NCBI GenBank assembly: GCA_002127415.1
Contig: MWJR01000203.1
Coordinates: 1-10,031, forward strand
Length of the DNA stretch: 10,031 nucleotides
DNA from: Calditrichaeota bacterium AABM5.125.24
GTDB lineage: Bacteria > Electryoneota > AABM5-125-24 > Hatepunaeales > Hatepunaeaceae
Reading direction: 5' to 3'
In this document: one piece after another, positions 1 to 4,895 of the stretch
Position numbering within the stretch: position 1 is the first letter of the stretch
Layout: each line of letters starts with the position of its first letter
The notes under the pieces: model-generated
Databases searched by the model: none
Seen by the model: the letters and a program-made list of their open reading frames with translations, nothing else
What the model was told of the DNA's origin: nothing
Position numbers and translations under genes: made by a program

Positions 1-746
1 TCCTGAGTGTAATCAAAGCGGTTTTCGACACAGGATATATATTCAAGAAAATCACTAAAGCCACTGTTTCTGGCAACCTGAATTCTCAGTCTTAACAGCT
101 TATCGAACAGTTTGTTCAATTCCCCGGCATCCTGAAGTCGCCGTTCGCAAGTCAGTTTCCACGCCTCTTCGCGCACATCTCGGTTCCTGTCTTGAAAAAA
201 GATAAACATCTCAGGCATTGTGAATTCTTTACCTTTGAAGTTTACTGTCATAGCAGCCGTTATCTTCTGATACTGCTGAGTGAGCTTGTCGATTTCAACC
301 TGAAGAGGGATATTCTCCTCGCGGAACAACTTAACGGAACAACGACGTTCACGAATAGCTACTTCGTAGCGCTCCTCATCCAGTTCATCCAGATAGGGAC
401 ATCCCAGAAATTTAAGGTTGATCTTGTGTTCATAAGGCGCGAGCTTAGGCAAAATATTTTCCACAAAATGTAAAAATGCCTTTTCCGCCTGAGTGCCACT
501 CATATCGCATGCAATTGCTATTCTTCGTCGCACGAACTCCTCTCTTATTGATGCACTTAATTCACTATTGTCGAGCAGCCATTGTTCAAGTGCATCTTTA
601 CTGTCAAATTTCCGATCGAGGAGATACCAAAACAGCGGCTCGAGGTTCTTCCAGTCCGAAAAATCCAGGTCATCAGGAACGAACCTGCGCGGGAATTCCG
701 ACGAAACTCGGCGCAGTTCAGCCAAGCAGTTTACTGATATTCCCAT
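1..746 (-). CDS. M3-family oligoendopeptidase, N-terminal part (runs off left edge)
   Basis: An open minus-strand frame of 248 codons starts with ATG at 746-744 and continues without a stop past base 1. AGGAG lies 7 bases before the ATG. The translation has the N-terminal helical architecture of M3 zinc oligopeptidases. Recognisable stretches are RRFVPDDLDFSDW near residue 20, FREENIPLQ and a TAAMTVNFKGKEFTMPEM segment mid-way, then REEAWKLTCERRLQD and LRLRIQVARNSGF near residues 195-235. M3 enzymes of this type are usually about 560-600 residues and cytosolic, and degrade short peptides. The zinc-binding HExxH motif is in the C-terminal half, outside the window, so catalytic competence cannot be judged. 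The gene lies downstream of activator A on the same strand but is separated by a terminator, so it is probably an independent unit. I see no convincing sigma-70 promoter in front of it. Confidence 0.85.
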   Translation of the reverse strand, partial: MGISVNCLAELRRVSSEFPRRFVPDDLDFSDWKNLEPLFWYLLDRKFDSKDALEQWLLDNSELSASIREEFVRRRIAIACDMSGTQAEKAFLHFVENILPKLAPYEHKINLKFLGCPYLDELDEERYEVAIRERRCSVKLFREENIPLQVEIDKLTQQYQKITAAMTVNFKGKEFTMPEMFIFFQDRNRDVREEAWKLTCERRLQDAGELNKLFDKLLRLRIQVARNSGFSDFLEYISCVENRFDYTQ

Positions 747-830
747 ACTCGGTCTCCTGATAAATGATCAGTTGTTCTGATAGATTACACACGATTAAGA
801 TAACAATGTGCATAAGCTTACGCGATAACG

Positions 831-856
831 AAAAGGCGGGCTATAATGCCCACCTT
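831..856 (-). terminator. Rho-independent terminator after activator A
   Basis: Read on the minus strand, AAGGTGGGC and GCCCGCCTT form a 9-bp stem with one G-T type mismatch around a 6-base loop (ATTATA), followed by TTTT. It lies about 30 bases past the activator A stop codon and ahead of the peptidase gene. This fits termination of the nifX-like/activator transcript. Confidence 0.75.
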
Positions 857-885
857 ACCTTTTCTTCTTCTGTTGAATCCAAACT

Positions 886-2208
886 TCAGGAATGAATATC
901 TATTCCGTATATTTTAATCTTGCGATAAAGGGTTGCCCTGTGCATACCCAGTTCATCTGCTGCTCTGGTTCTGTTCCCCATATTTCTTACGAGAGACTCT
1001 TTTATCACGTCTTTTTCGTTCTTTTTGTCACGGACGAAACCTTTAGTATTTGCACATTCTTCCATAATGCGGGGTGGCAGGTGTTCAACCTGTATTTCAG
1101 CGTTGTTACACATAACGAACGCGTGTTCTATAGCGTTCTCCAGCTCACGCACATTACCCGGAAATGAACACTTCCTCAGAGCCGCAATTGCGGCCGGTGA
1201 AATCCGCTCGCTCGGTTTGTGGAATTTTTCTTTAAACAGCTTCATGAAATGTTCAACCAGAAGCGGAATGTCCTCGGGGCGTTCTTTTAGCGGTGGAATC
1301 TGTATGTTGACAACATTAATGCGAAAGTAAAGGTCCTCCCGGAAACGCCCCTTCTTGATAGCGGCTTGAAGATCGGTATTGGTGGAAGTTAAAATACGGG
1401 CATCGGTGCGCAAGGTCTTTGTCGAACCCAAAGGTTGAAATTCGCCGCTGCTGAGCACCCGGAGAAGTTTTACCTGGATAGACACATCCATTGTTCCTAT
1501 CTCATCGAGCAGTAGTGTTCCCCGGTTAGCAAGGCAGAACTGACCGGGCTTGTCGCGCTTGGCATCGGTGAAAGCGCCCTTCGAATATCCAAATAGCTCT
1601 GATTCCAGCAGTGTCACCGGCAGAGCGGCACAATTTATCCTTATATAAGGGCCGTATTTTCGAGGACTCAGGTTATGAATGGCCTGGGCAATAACCTCTT
1701 TACCGGAGCCACTGGGCCCCTCAATCAATACGTTGCATTCGGACTCGGCAATGTTGGGCAGCAACTCGATCATCTTCTGCATCCGGGTGTTTACACTAAT
1801 AATATCGCTAAGCACCTTGGCCTGATCACAGCGCTTCCTGACCATTTCAATCTCAGAAATATCACGGAAAAACTCCACCGCGCCTATTATATCCCCATCG
1901 TCATCCCTCAGAACCGTGGTGGTTACACTGATCAGGAGCTCACATCCATCGCATGTAATTATGGTAACATGTGCGTCTTCGATCGGTTCGTGATCCTCCA
2001 ATGTGTCCTTCAGTGGGCAACTTTTGTGACATATTTCAGTACGGAAAATGTCGAAACAGTGTTTGCCAATCGCATTGGAAGCCTTAAAACCTGTTATACG
2101 CTCCGCTGACCGATTGAAGGAGGTGATTATGCGCCTCTGGTTTACTGCGAAAACGCCGTCGCTGATACTGTTAAAGATTATGTTGCTCATCTTCTCAAAA
2201 TCGCTCAC
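886..2208 (-). CDS. PAS-domain sigma-54-dependent transcriptional activator (module A)
   Basis: A 440-residue enhancer-binding protein. A PAS sensor occupies roughly residues 1-120, the AAA+ sigma-54 interaction domain about 140-380, and a Fis-type helix-turn-helix about 400-436 (GNRTRAADELGMHRATLYRK). Visible motifs are Walker A GPSGSGKE (164-171), the sigma-54 contact loop as GAFTDA rather than GAFTGA (211-216), Walker B LLLDEIG (232-238), and FPGNVRELENAIE (sensor II region, 349-361). There is no receiver domain, so the signal is probably sensed by the PAS domain. That domain carries Cys51, Cys60 and Cys64 plus Cys86 and Cys89, a possible metal or redox site (inference). The start is GTG at 2208-2206, preceded by AAGGAG seven bases away. 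It lies 106 bp downstream of the NifX-like gene and is probably cotranscribed from the sigma-54 promoter at 2701-2716. Activator B aligns with it end to end without gaps. Confidence 0.95.
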   Translation of the reverse strand: MSDFEKMSNIIFNSISDGVFAVNQRRIITSFNRSAERITGFKASNAIGKHCFDIFRTEICHKSCPLKDTLEDHEPIEDAHVTIITCDGCELLISVTTTVLRDDDGDIIGAVEFFRDISEIEMVRKRCDQAKVLSDIISVNTRMQKMIELLPNIAESECNVLIEGPSGSGKEVIAQAIHNLSPRKYGPYIRINCAALPVTLLESELFGYSKGAFTDAKRDKPGQFCLANRGTLLLDEIGTMDVSIQVKLLRVLSSGEFQPLGSTKTLRTDARILTSTNTDLQAAIKKGRFREDLYFRINVVNIQIPPLKERPEDIPLLVEHFMKLFKEKFHKPSERISPAAIAALRKCSFPGNVRELENAIEHAFVMCNNAEIQVEHLPPRIMEECANTKGFVRDKKNEKDVIKESLVRNMGNRTRAADELGMHRATLYRKIKIYGIDIHS

Positions 2209-2266
2209 TATATACTCCTTTACGCCTTAAACGTTCTTCAGAAGATAACTACTAAACCTCTTAAAA

Positions 2267-2292
2267 GCAACAGCTCATGAAGCTGCGATTGC
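2267..2292 (-). other. Intercistronic hairpin between nifX-like A and activator A
   Basis: CAGCT-catga-AGCTG forms a perfect 5-bp stem, and outer GCAA/TTGC can extend it with an asymmetric bulge. There is no T-run after it on the minus strand, so it is not a clear terminator. It could modulate readthrough or processing between the two genes. The 106-bp gap holds no sigma-54 promoter, unlike the equivalent gap in module B. Confidence 0.35.
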
Positions 2293-2314
2293 CACGATAT
2301 CACATCGTTACCAT

Positions 2315-2665
2315 TCACTTGAGGGGAGTGGCGCCAAGATTCTGTAAACCATAGCCCGGTTGAATTGTGCCCATCTTTATCGTTTTAATGATTTCATCGA
2401 TGTCGCCGGCTACATTGTCAACTATTGCAATATCAAGACTTTGAACTAACTCCCGGATTTCCATAACACTAATTCCACCACAAACCAACGTTTCGACCTT
2501 ATAATCCCTAAGCACATTCATCAGGTCAATTATGGTTTTGTTCTCGAGTTGAACCGTCTCCCTGTGTGTGATGCGACCTCGATCTTTCACCACGATCAAG
2601 ATTGATTCTGCGAATGTGCAACGGGGAGCGACCCTATCTCCAAACAAGGTGATACCCAGACGCAT
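2315..2665 (-). CDS. NifX/NifB-type iron-molybdenum cluster-binding domain protein (module A)
   Basis: A 116-residue single-domain protein of the dinitrogenase iron-molybdenum cofactor family. The fold signature is visible as MRLGITLFGDRVAPRCTFAES at the N-terminus, then RETVQLENKTIIDLMNVLRDYKVETLVCGGIS with a Cys in the usual VxxLxCGG position, then ELVQSLDIAIVDNVAGDIDEII and GTIQPGYG at the C-terminus. Family members bind or carry metal clusters, but no nitrogenase genes are present, so a role in cluster sensing or cofactor handling for the neighbouring oxidoreductase is inference. The ATG at 2665-2663 is chosen over the one at 2716. GGAGGAG sits directly before it, the predicted sigma-54 start site is near 2689, and the longer ORF would begin inside the -24 element. 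The paralogue in module B shows homology only from this Met. Confidence 0.88.
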   Translation of the reverse strand: MRLGITLFGDRVAPRCTFAESILIVVKDRGRITHRETVQLENKTIIDLMNVLRDYKVETLVCGGISVMEIRELVQSLDIAIVDNVAGDIDEIIKTIKMGTIQPGYGLQNLGATPLK

Positions 2666-2700
2666 TTCTCCTCCAGTAATAGAGTTTTGTGAAAAAAAGC

Positions 2701-2716
2701 GCAAATTGCGTGCCAA
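2701..2716 (-). promoter_or_regulatory. Sigma-54 promoter for nifX-like A and activator A
   Basis: On the minus strand the sequence is TTGGCAC-GCAAT-TTGC, a full match to the -24/-12 consensus, with GG and GC twelve bases apart. The predicted start is near 2689, giving a 24-base leader to the ATG at 2665. Activator A would then be made from a sigma-54 promoter, suggesting autoregulation (inference). Confidence 0.85.
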
Positions 2717-2781
2717 TTCAACTCGGCAATAGTAAATATATATCCGTGCTTACAGTATTACTTCAAGACACGAAACCTAAT

Positions 2782-2921
2782 ACTACTTTGTTAAGTAACC
2801 ACTGTCATTTCGAGCGGAGCGAAGCAATCTCAACTGTTTATCTAAAAAGATTGCTTCGGCACTTCGTGCATCGCAAAGACAGGTAATTACAATAACTTCA
2901 ATAAGCACTTAACAAAGTAGT
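2782..2921. repeat. Nested inverted-repeat (MITE-/REP-like) element
   Basis: The outer arms ACTACTTTGTTAAGT (2782-2796) and its exact reverse complement (2907-2921) enclose an inner dyad at 2803-2881. The inner dyad begins TGTCATTTCGAGCGGAGCG and ends TCGCAAAGACA, with a perfect 11-bp core CGAAGCAATCT/AGATTGCTTCG (2820-2830, 2848-2858). The inner motif resembles the dispersed TGTCAT-TxCGAGCG-AAGCAATCT palindromes common in many bacterial genomes. There is no coding capacity; the short plus-strand ORF crossing it is incidental. It lies between the nifX-like A promoter and the enhancer region. No copy is seen at the corresponding place in module B. Confidence 0.75.
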
Positions 2922-3001
2922 GCTAAAGGATTGGTCGATATACTCCCCATCTGCCGGATCTCACTCCGCTTAAAAAGGCCTTCTCCGATCTCACTGAAGC
3001 C

Positions 3002-3052
3002 GTGTCGCACATACTGTCGCAATGCAACGATATGTTGCAACATATGCGACAC
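3002..3052. promoter_or_regulatory. Candidate enhancer (upstream activator) region of module A
   Basis: A dense set of dyads. GTGTCGCA (3002-3009) is mirrored by TGCGACAC (3045-3052). A second TGTCGCA is at 3015-3021. TGCAAC-N5-GTTGCA spans 3023-3039. ATATGTTGCAACATAT (3030-3045) is a perfect 16-bp palindrome. The block is about 85-135 bp upstream of the plus sigma-54 promoter at 3137, a normal enhancer distance, and about 290-340 bp from the divergent minus promoter. The GTTGCA half-site recurs in module B at the equivalent place. Binding by activator A is inference. Confidence 0.6.
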
Positions 3053-3136
3053 CCAAACCTCTCCCTTTATATAAACAATATATCCAACATACTGATTAAT
3101 TGGGGATTGCAGTTACTAAGCTACATTTTTCACAAA

Positions 3137-3152
3137 TTGGCACAGCAATTGC
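3137..3152 (+). promoter_or_regulatory. Sigma-54 promoter for the TusA-like/hnd genes (module A)
   Basis: TTGGCAC-AGCAA-TTGC matches the -24/-12 consensus with GG-to-GC spacing of twelve. The predicted start is near 3164, giving a leader of about 65 bases to the ATG at 3229. Confidence 0.85.
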
Positions 3153-3228
3153 GTTTGTATAATGCGAGAGAGATGATGACAGAGACCGGAGGATCATCAA
3201 CACATCAGATCAATCAAGAGATGCCATT

Positions 3229-3483
3229 ATGACTGAGGAAAAACTCAAGAACCTGAAGGTCAACAAGGTAGTTGACGGCAGAGGCAAGTTCCCACCAGGT
3301 CCCCTGCTTGCAGCAAGGCGCTCCATAATGGAGGTGCCAAGGGGGGAGATTATAGAGGTCTATTCATCCGACGAGAGCAGTAGCCAAGACATCCCCTTCT
3401 GGGCCAATAAGGCCGGTCATGAATACCTGGGCACCATCGAATATCCTGGATACAAAGGGATCTTCATCCGCAACGGCTGTTGA
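3229..3483 (+). CDS. TusA-like small protein lacking the catalytic cysteine (A1)
   Basis: An 84-residue protein with the TusA/SirA-like two-layer fold signature. It shows DGRGKFPPGPLLAARRSI at 16-33, RGEIIEV near 38-44, and DIPFWANKAGHEYLG at 54-68, which matches the DIPxWaxxxGH segment of sulfurtransferase TusA proteins. In TusA the CPxP cysteine after DxRG accepts persulfide. Here the aligned residue is Pro22 (FPPGP), so classical sulfur transfer is not expected. The only Cys is the terminal residue 84. It is the first gene after the sigma-54 promoter. The ATG at 3229 has only a modest AAGAG upstream and aligns in context with the module B homologue. It is followed by a close paralogue 85 bp downstream. 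Function is unknown; a partner-binding or regulatory role is possible. Confidence 0.8.
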   Translation: MTEEKLKNLKVNKVVDGRGKFPPGPLLAARRSIMEVPRGEIIEVYSSDESSSQDIPFWANKAGHEYLGTIEYPGYKGIFIRNGC

Positions 3484-3568
3484 TAGCAAACAACAGGTGG
3501 CGACGGCCCCTTTACATCCCGGCTTTAGCCACCGAAACATAAAGTTAAATCAACCAGGAGAGATCACG
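3484..3568 (+). other. Intergenic spacer with inverted repeat between the two TusA-like genes
   Basis: GGTGGC (3496-3501) and GCCACC (3528-3533) are perfect reverse complements around a 26-base, C-rich loop that contains GGCC and CCGG segments. There is no T-run, so readthrough into the next gene is expected. It matches no riboswitch class that I recognise. Confidence 0.4.
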
Positions 3569-3823
3569 ATGCGAGAAAATGAACTAAAGAACCTGAAGAT
3601 CGACAAATCTGTTGATGTCAGAGGCGAAGCCTATCCTGGACCACAGCTTACGACTGAGCGGTCTATGACAGCGATTCCTAAAGATGGGATCTTGGAGGTG
3701 ATCTTATCCAATGAGATCGCCGAACAAGACATCCTGTTTTGGGCCGATAAGGCCGGTCACAAATACCTGGGAACCGTCGACTATCCCGGTTACTGTGGGA
3801 TCTTCGTGCGGAAGGGTAGTTAA
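3569..3823 (+). CDS. TusA-like small protein lacking the catalytic cysteine (A2)
   Basis: An 84-residue paralogue of A1, colinear with it from ENELKNLKIDK to the C-terminus. DVRGEAYPGPQL (16-27) occupies the DxRGxxCPxPxL motif, with Tyr22 in place of the catalytic Cys. DILFWADKAGHKYLG (54-68) and DYPGYCGIFVRKGS follow, with a lone Cys76. The frame is open further upstream to 3419, but the ATG at 3569 is the real start: AGGAGA lies 7-8 bases before it, homology begins there, and the extension would overlap A1. It was probably made by local duplication. It is transcribed with A1 from the sigma-54 promoter and is the gene directly ahead of hndA. Confidence 0.8.
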   Translation: MRENELKNLKIDKSVDVRGEAYPGPQLTTERSMTAIPKDGILEVILSNEIAEQDILFWADKAGHKYLGTVDYPGYCGIFVRKGS

Positions 3824-3931
3824 TGGCAGTCAAGCCATTGCCAGCAAAGTCACACTACTGATTTCTTTCGATAGCTCTGTGATTTGTTGCACAAATGTGG
3901 AACATCACAGCAACTAACCCGGGATTGAAAA
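3824..3931 (+). other. Spacer between A2 and hndA with small hairpins
   Basis: AATGGC-agtcaa-GCCATT (3822-3839) forms a perfect 6-bp stem overlapping the A2 stop. It lacks a T-run, so it is a processing or 3'-protection candidate rather than a terminator. The CRP/FNR-like dyad at 3878-3893 lies further on, and TGTGAT (3878-3883) also has a distal partner ATCACA shortly before hndA. The hndA Shine-Dalgarno is weak (GGGA). Confidence 0.4.
3878..3893 (+). promoter_or_regulatory. CRP/FNR-type dyad upstream of hndA
   Basis: TGTGA-TTTGTT-GCACA has the spacing and left half-site of CRP-type sites (TGTGA-N6-TCACA) with one change in the right half. The 19-base context is nearly the same as at 9697-9715, which also follows a TusA-like gene and precedes an hndA-like gene. 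It ends 38 bp before the hndA ATG. Activation versus repression cannot be told, and no good -10 is seen. Confidence 0.55.
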
Positions 3932-4384
3932 ATGGAAAAACAGAAAGTTGAGCAGATCATCGCAAAACATAAAAGCGAACCAAGTGCTCTGATCGCCATC
4001 CTTCAGGATGTGCAGGAGGAATATCGTTATTTACCAGAGGAAGCCATGGCAATAGTCGTCGATAGACTGAATATCCCCCTGAGTCGCGCCTATAGCCTGG
4101 CCACATTCTTCACTGCCTTTAGCTTAAAACCCAGGGGGAGGCACTCCATCAAAGTGTGCATGGGAACGGCCTGTCATGTGCGGGGGAGCGGTATGATTCT
4201 TGAAAAGATTGAGAGGGATTTGAATGTTAAAAGAGGTGAAACAACCGATGATCTCAAATTTAGCCTGGACGAAGTCTACTGTCTGGGTTGCTGCGGATTG
4301 GCACCAGTGGTAACCATAGATGAGGATCTCTACGGCCAGGTAACATTAGTCAAAATGCCTAAGATTCTACAAAAATATTCCTGA
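3932..4384 (+). CDS. hndA: HndA/NuoE-like [2Fe-2S] subunit of NAD(P)-linked hydrogenase or dehydrogenase
   Basis: A 150-residue NuoE-family protein of usual length. It has an N-terminal helical bundle (SALIAILQDVQEEYRYLPEEAM, about 18-39, and LSRAYSLATFFTAFSLKPRG) and then a thioredoxin-like ferredoxin domain. The [2Fe-2S] ligands are visible as Cys76 and Cys81 in VCMGTACHVRG and Cys117 and Cys121 in YCLGCCGLAPVV, with an additional Cys120 between the last two. In Hnd-type hydrogenases, Nuo and NAD-linked formate dehydrogenases this subunit passes electrons to or from the flavin subunit (here hndC). It is cytoplasmic, with no signal peptide or membrane segment. hndB follows after 20 bp with a strong Shine-Dalgarno, so the two form an operon. 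The name rests on the HndA-HndB-HndC gene order and not only on the NuoE fold. Confidence 0.9.
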   Translation: MEKQKVEQIIAKHKSEPSALIAILQDVQEEYRYLPEEAMAIVVDRLNIPLSRAYSLATFFTAFSLKPRGRHSIKVCMGTACHVRGSGMILEKIERDLNVKRGETTDDLKFSLDEVYCLGCCGLAPVVTIDEDLYGQVTLVKMPKILQKYS

Positions 4385-4404
4385 CAACATTTAAGGAGGA
4401 AGAA

Positions 4405-4788
4405 ATGTCCAAGTTAAAGATCGAAGATCTGCAGAAGATCAACGAGAAGGTCCGACAGACCATGCTGCTTCGGGAGGGGAACGGTCGCGCAAGAATTACC
4501 GTTCATATGGGAACCTGTGGCATTGCCGCCGGTGCCCGAAAAATTATGGACACCCTGCTCAAGATTATCGAGGAGAAGAATGTAAAGGATGTCATTCTGA
4601 CTAACTCCGGGTGTGCAGGATTATGCAGTCGGGAGCCTATGGCCACCGTGGAATTGGTGGGGGAAGCCCCGGTGAAATATGTTGACCTGACTGAGGATAA
4701 GATACATAAAATCTTCGTTGAGCACGTTCAGGATGGGAAGATCGTTACTGAATATGCCCTTGCCGTGGGTAGCGAGCGAACCCACTGA
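4405..4788 (+). CDS. hndB: HndB-like (2Fe-2S) ferredoxin-domain protein
   Basis: A 127-residue protein with an N-terminal helix (LKIEDLQKINEKVRQTMLLREG) and then a thioredoxin-like ferredoxin domain from about residue 30. Cysteines are Cys38 in HMGTCGIAAGARKIMDTLL and Cys70 and Cys74 in TNSGCAGLCSREPMATVEL. A conventional NuoE-type site would have four, and the first position is occupied by His34 or is absent. The length, the GTCGIAAGA motif and the place between hndA and hndC identify it as HndB, an accessory electron-transfer subunit in NADP-reducing hydrogenase operons. Whether it binds a cluster cannot be read from sequence. The start has AAGGAGG six bases upstream. It is followed by a 107-bp structured gap before hndC. 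Confidence 0.87.
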   Translation: MSKLKIEDLQKINEKVRQTMLLREGNGRARITVHMGTCGIAAGARKIMDTLLKIIEEKNVKDVILTNSGCAGLCSREPMATVELVGEAPVKYVDLTEDKIHKIFVEHVQDGKIVTEYALAVGSERTH

Positions 4789-4804
4789 AAGAGGGTTCTT
4801 GTGC

Positions 4805-4826
4805 TGTCAAACGTCATCGTTTGACA
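4805..4826 (+). other. Perfect 9-bp hairpin in the hndB-hndC gap
   Basis: TGTCAAACG-tcat-CGTTTGACA has 9 paired bases with a 4-base loop, 17 bases past the hndB stop. No T-run follows, so it is more likely a processing, stability or partial attenuation element than a terminator. It could also act as a DNA operator. Confidence 0.5.
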
Positions 4827-4845
4827 ACGTGTAGAATAGGTTAAC

Positions 4846-4876
4846 TGTTGAGTCAAATGGAACGTTAGATTCAACA
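4846..4876 (+). other. Second, imperfect dyad in the hndB-hndC gap
   Basis: TGTTGAGTC (4846-4854) and GATTCAACA (4868-4876) pair at 8 of 9 positions around a 13-base loop. It ends shortly before the hndC Shine-Dalgarno AAGGAGG (4881-4887), so it could affect hndC initiation. Confidence 0.35.
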
Positions 4877-4895
4877 CTATAAGGAGGTCCAGAAA

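Noticed and set aside
747..830. Sigma-70 promoter for the M3 peptidase
   Set aside because: TAATCT on the minus strand could be a -10, but no acceptable -35 stands at 16-18 bp.
1675..2109. Plus-strand ORF of 144 codons opposite activator A (and its counterpart at 7617-7853 opposite activator B)
   Set aside because: Antisense shadow of the AAA+ domain; both occur because the two activators share codon patterns. No Shine-Dalgarno and no recognisable protein.
2315..2665. Nitrogenase cofactor gene nifX
   Set aside because: The domain matches the family, but no nif genes are present, and the family includes many non-nitrogenase proteins.
2666..2716. 17-residue N-terminal extension of the NifX-like A protein
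   Set aside because: The alternative ATG lies in the -24 promoter element, upstream of the predicted transcript start. The paralogue shares no similarity there except the Shine-Dalgarno-derived GGE.
2689..2886. Plus-strand 65-codon ORF across the nested inverted repeat
   Set aside because: It starts inside the minus-strand sigma-54 promoter region and reads through the palindromes. No coding signature.
2957..2995. GATCTCACT direct repeat with a 30-bp period
   Set aside because: Only two 9-base copies with unrelated flanks. Too little to call a site.
3002..3232. Plus-strand 76-codon ORF just before TusA-like A1
   Set aside because: It covers the enhancer dyads and the sigma-54 promoter, and most of it lies upstream of the predicted transcription start.
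3419..3568. 50-residue N-terminal extension of TusA-like A2
   Set aside because: It overlaps A1 in another frame. Homology and a good Shine-Dalgarno both place the start at 3569.
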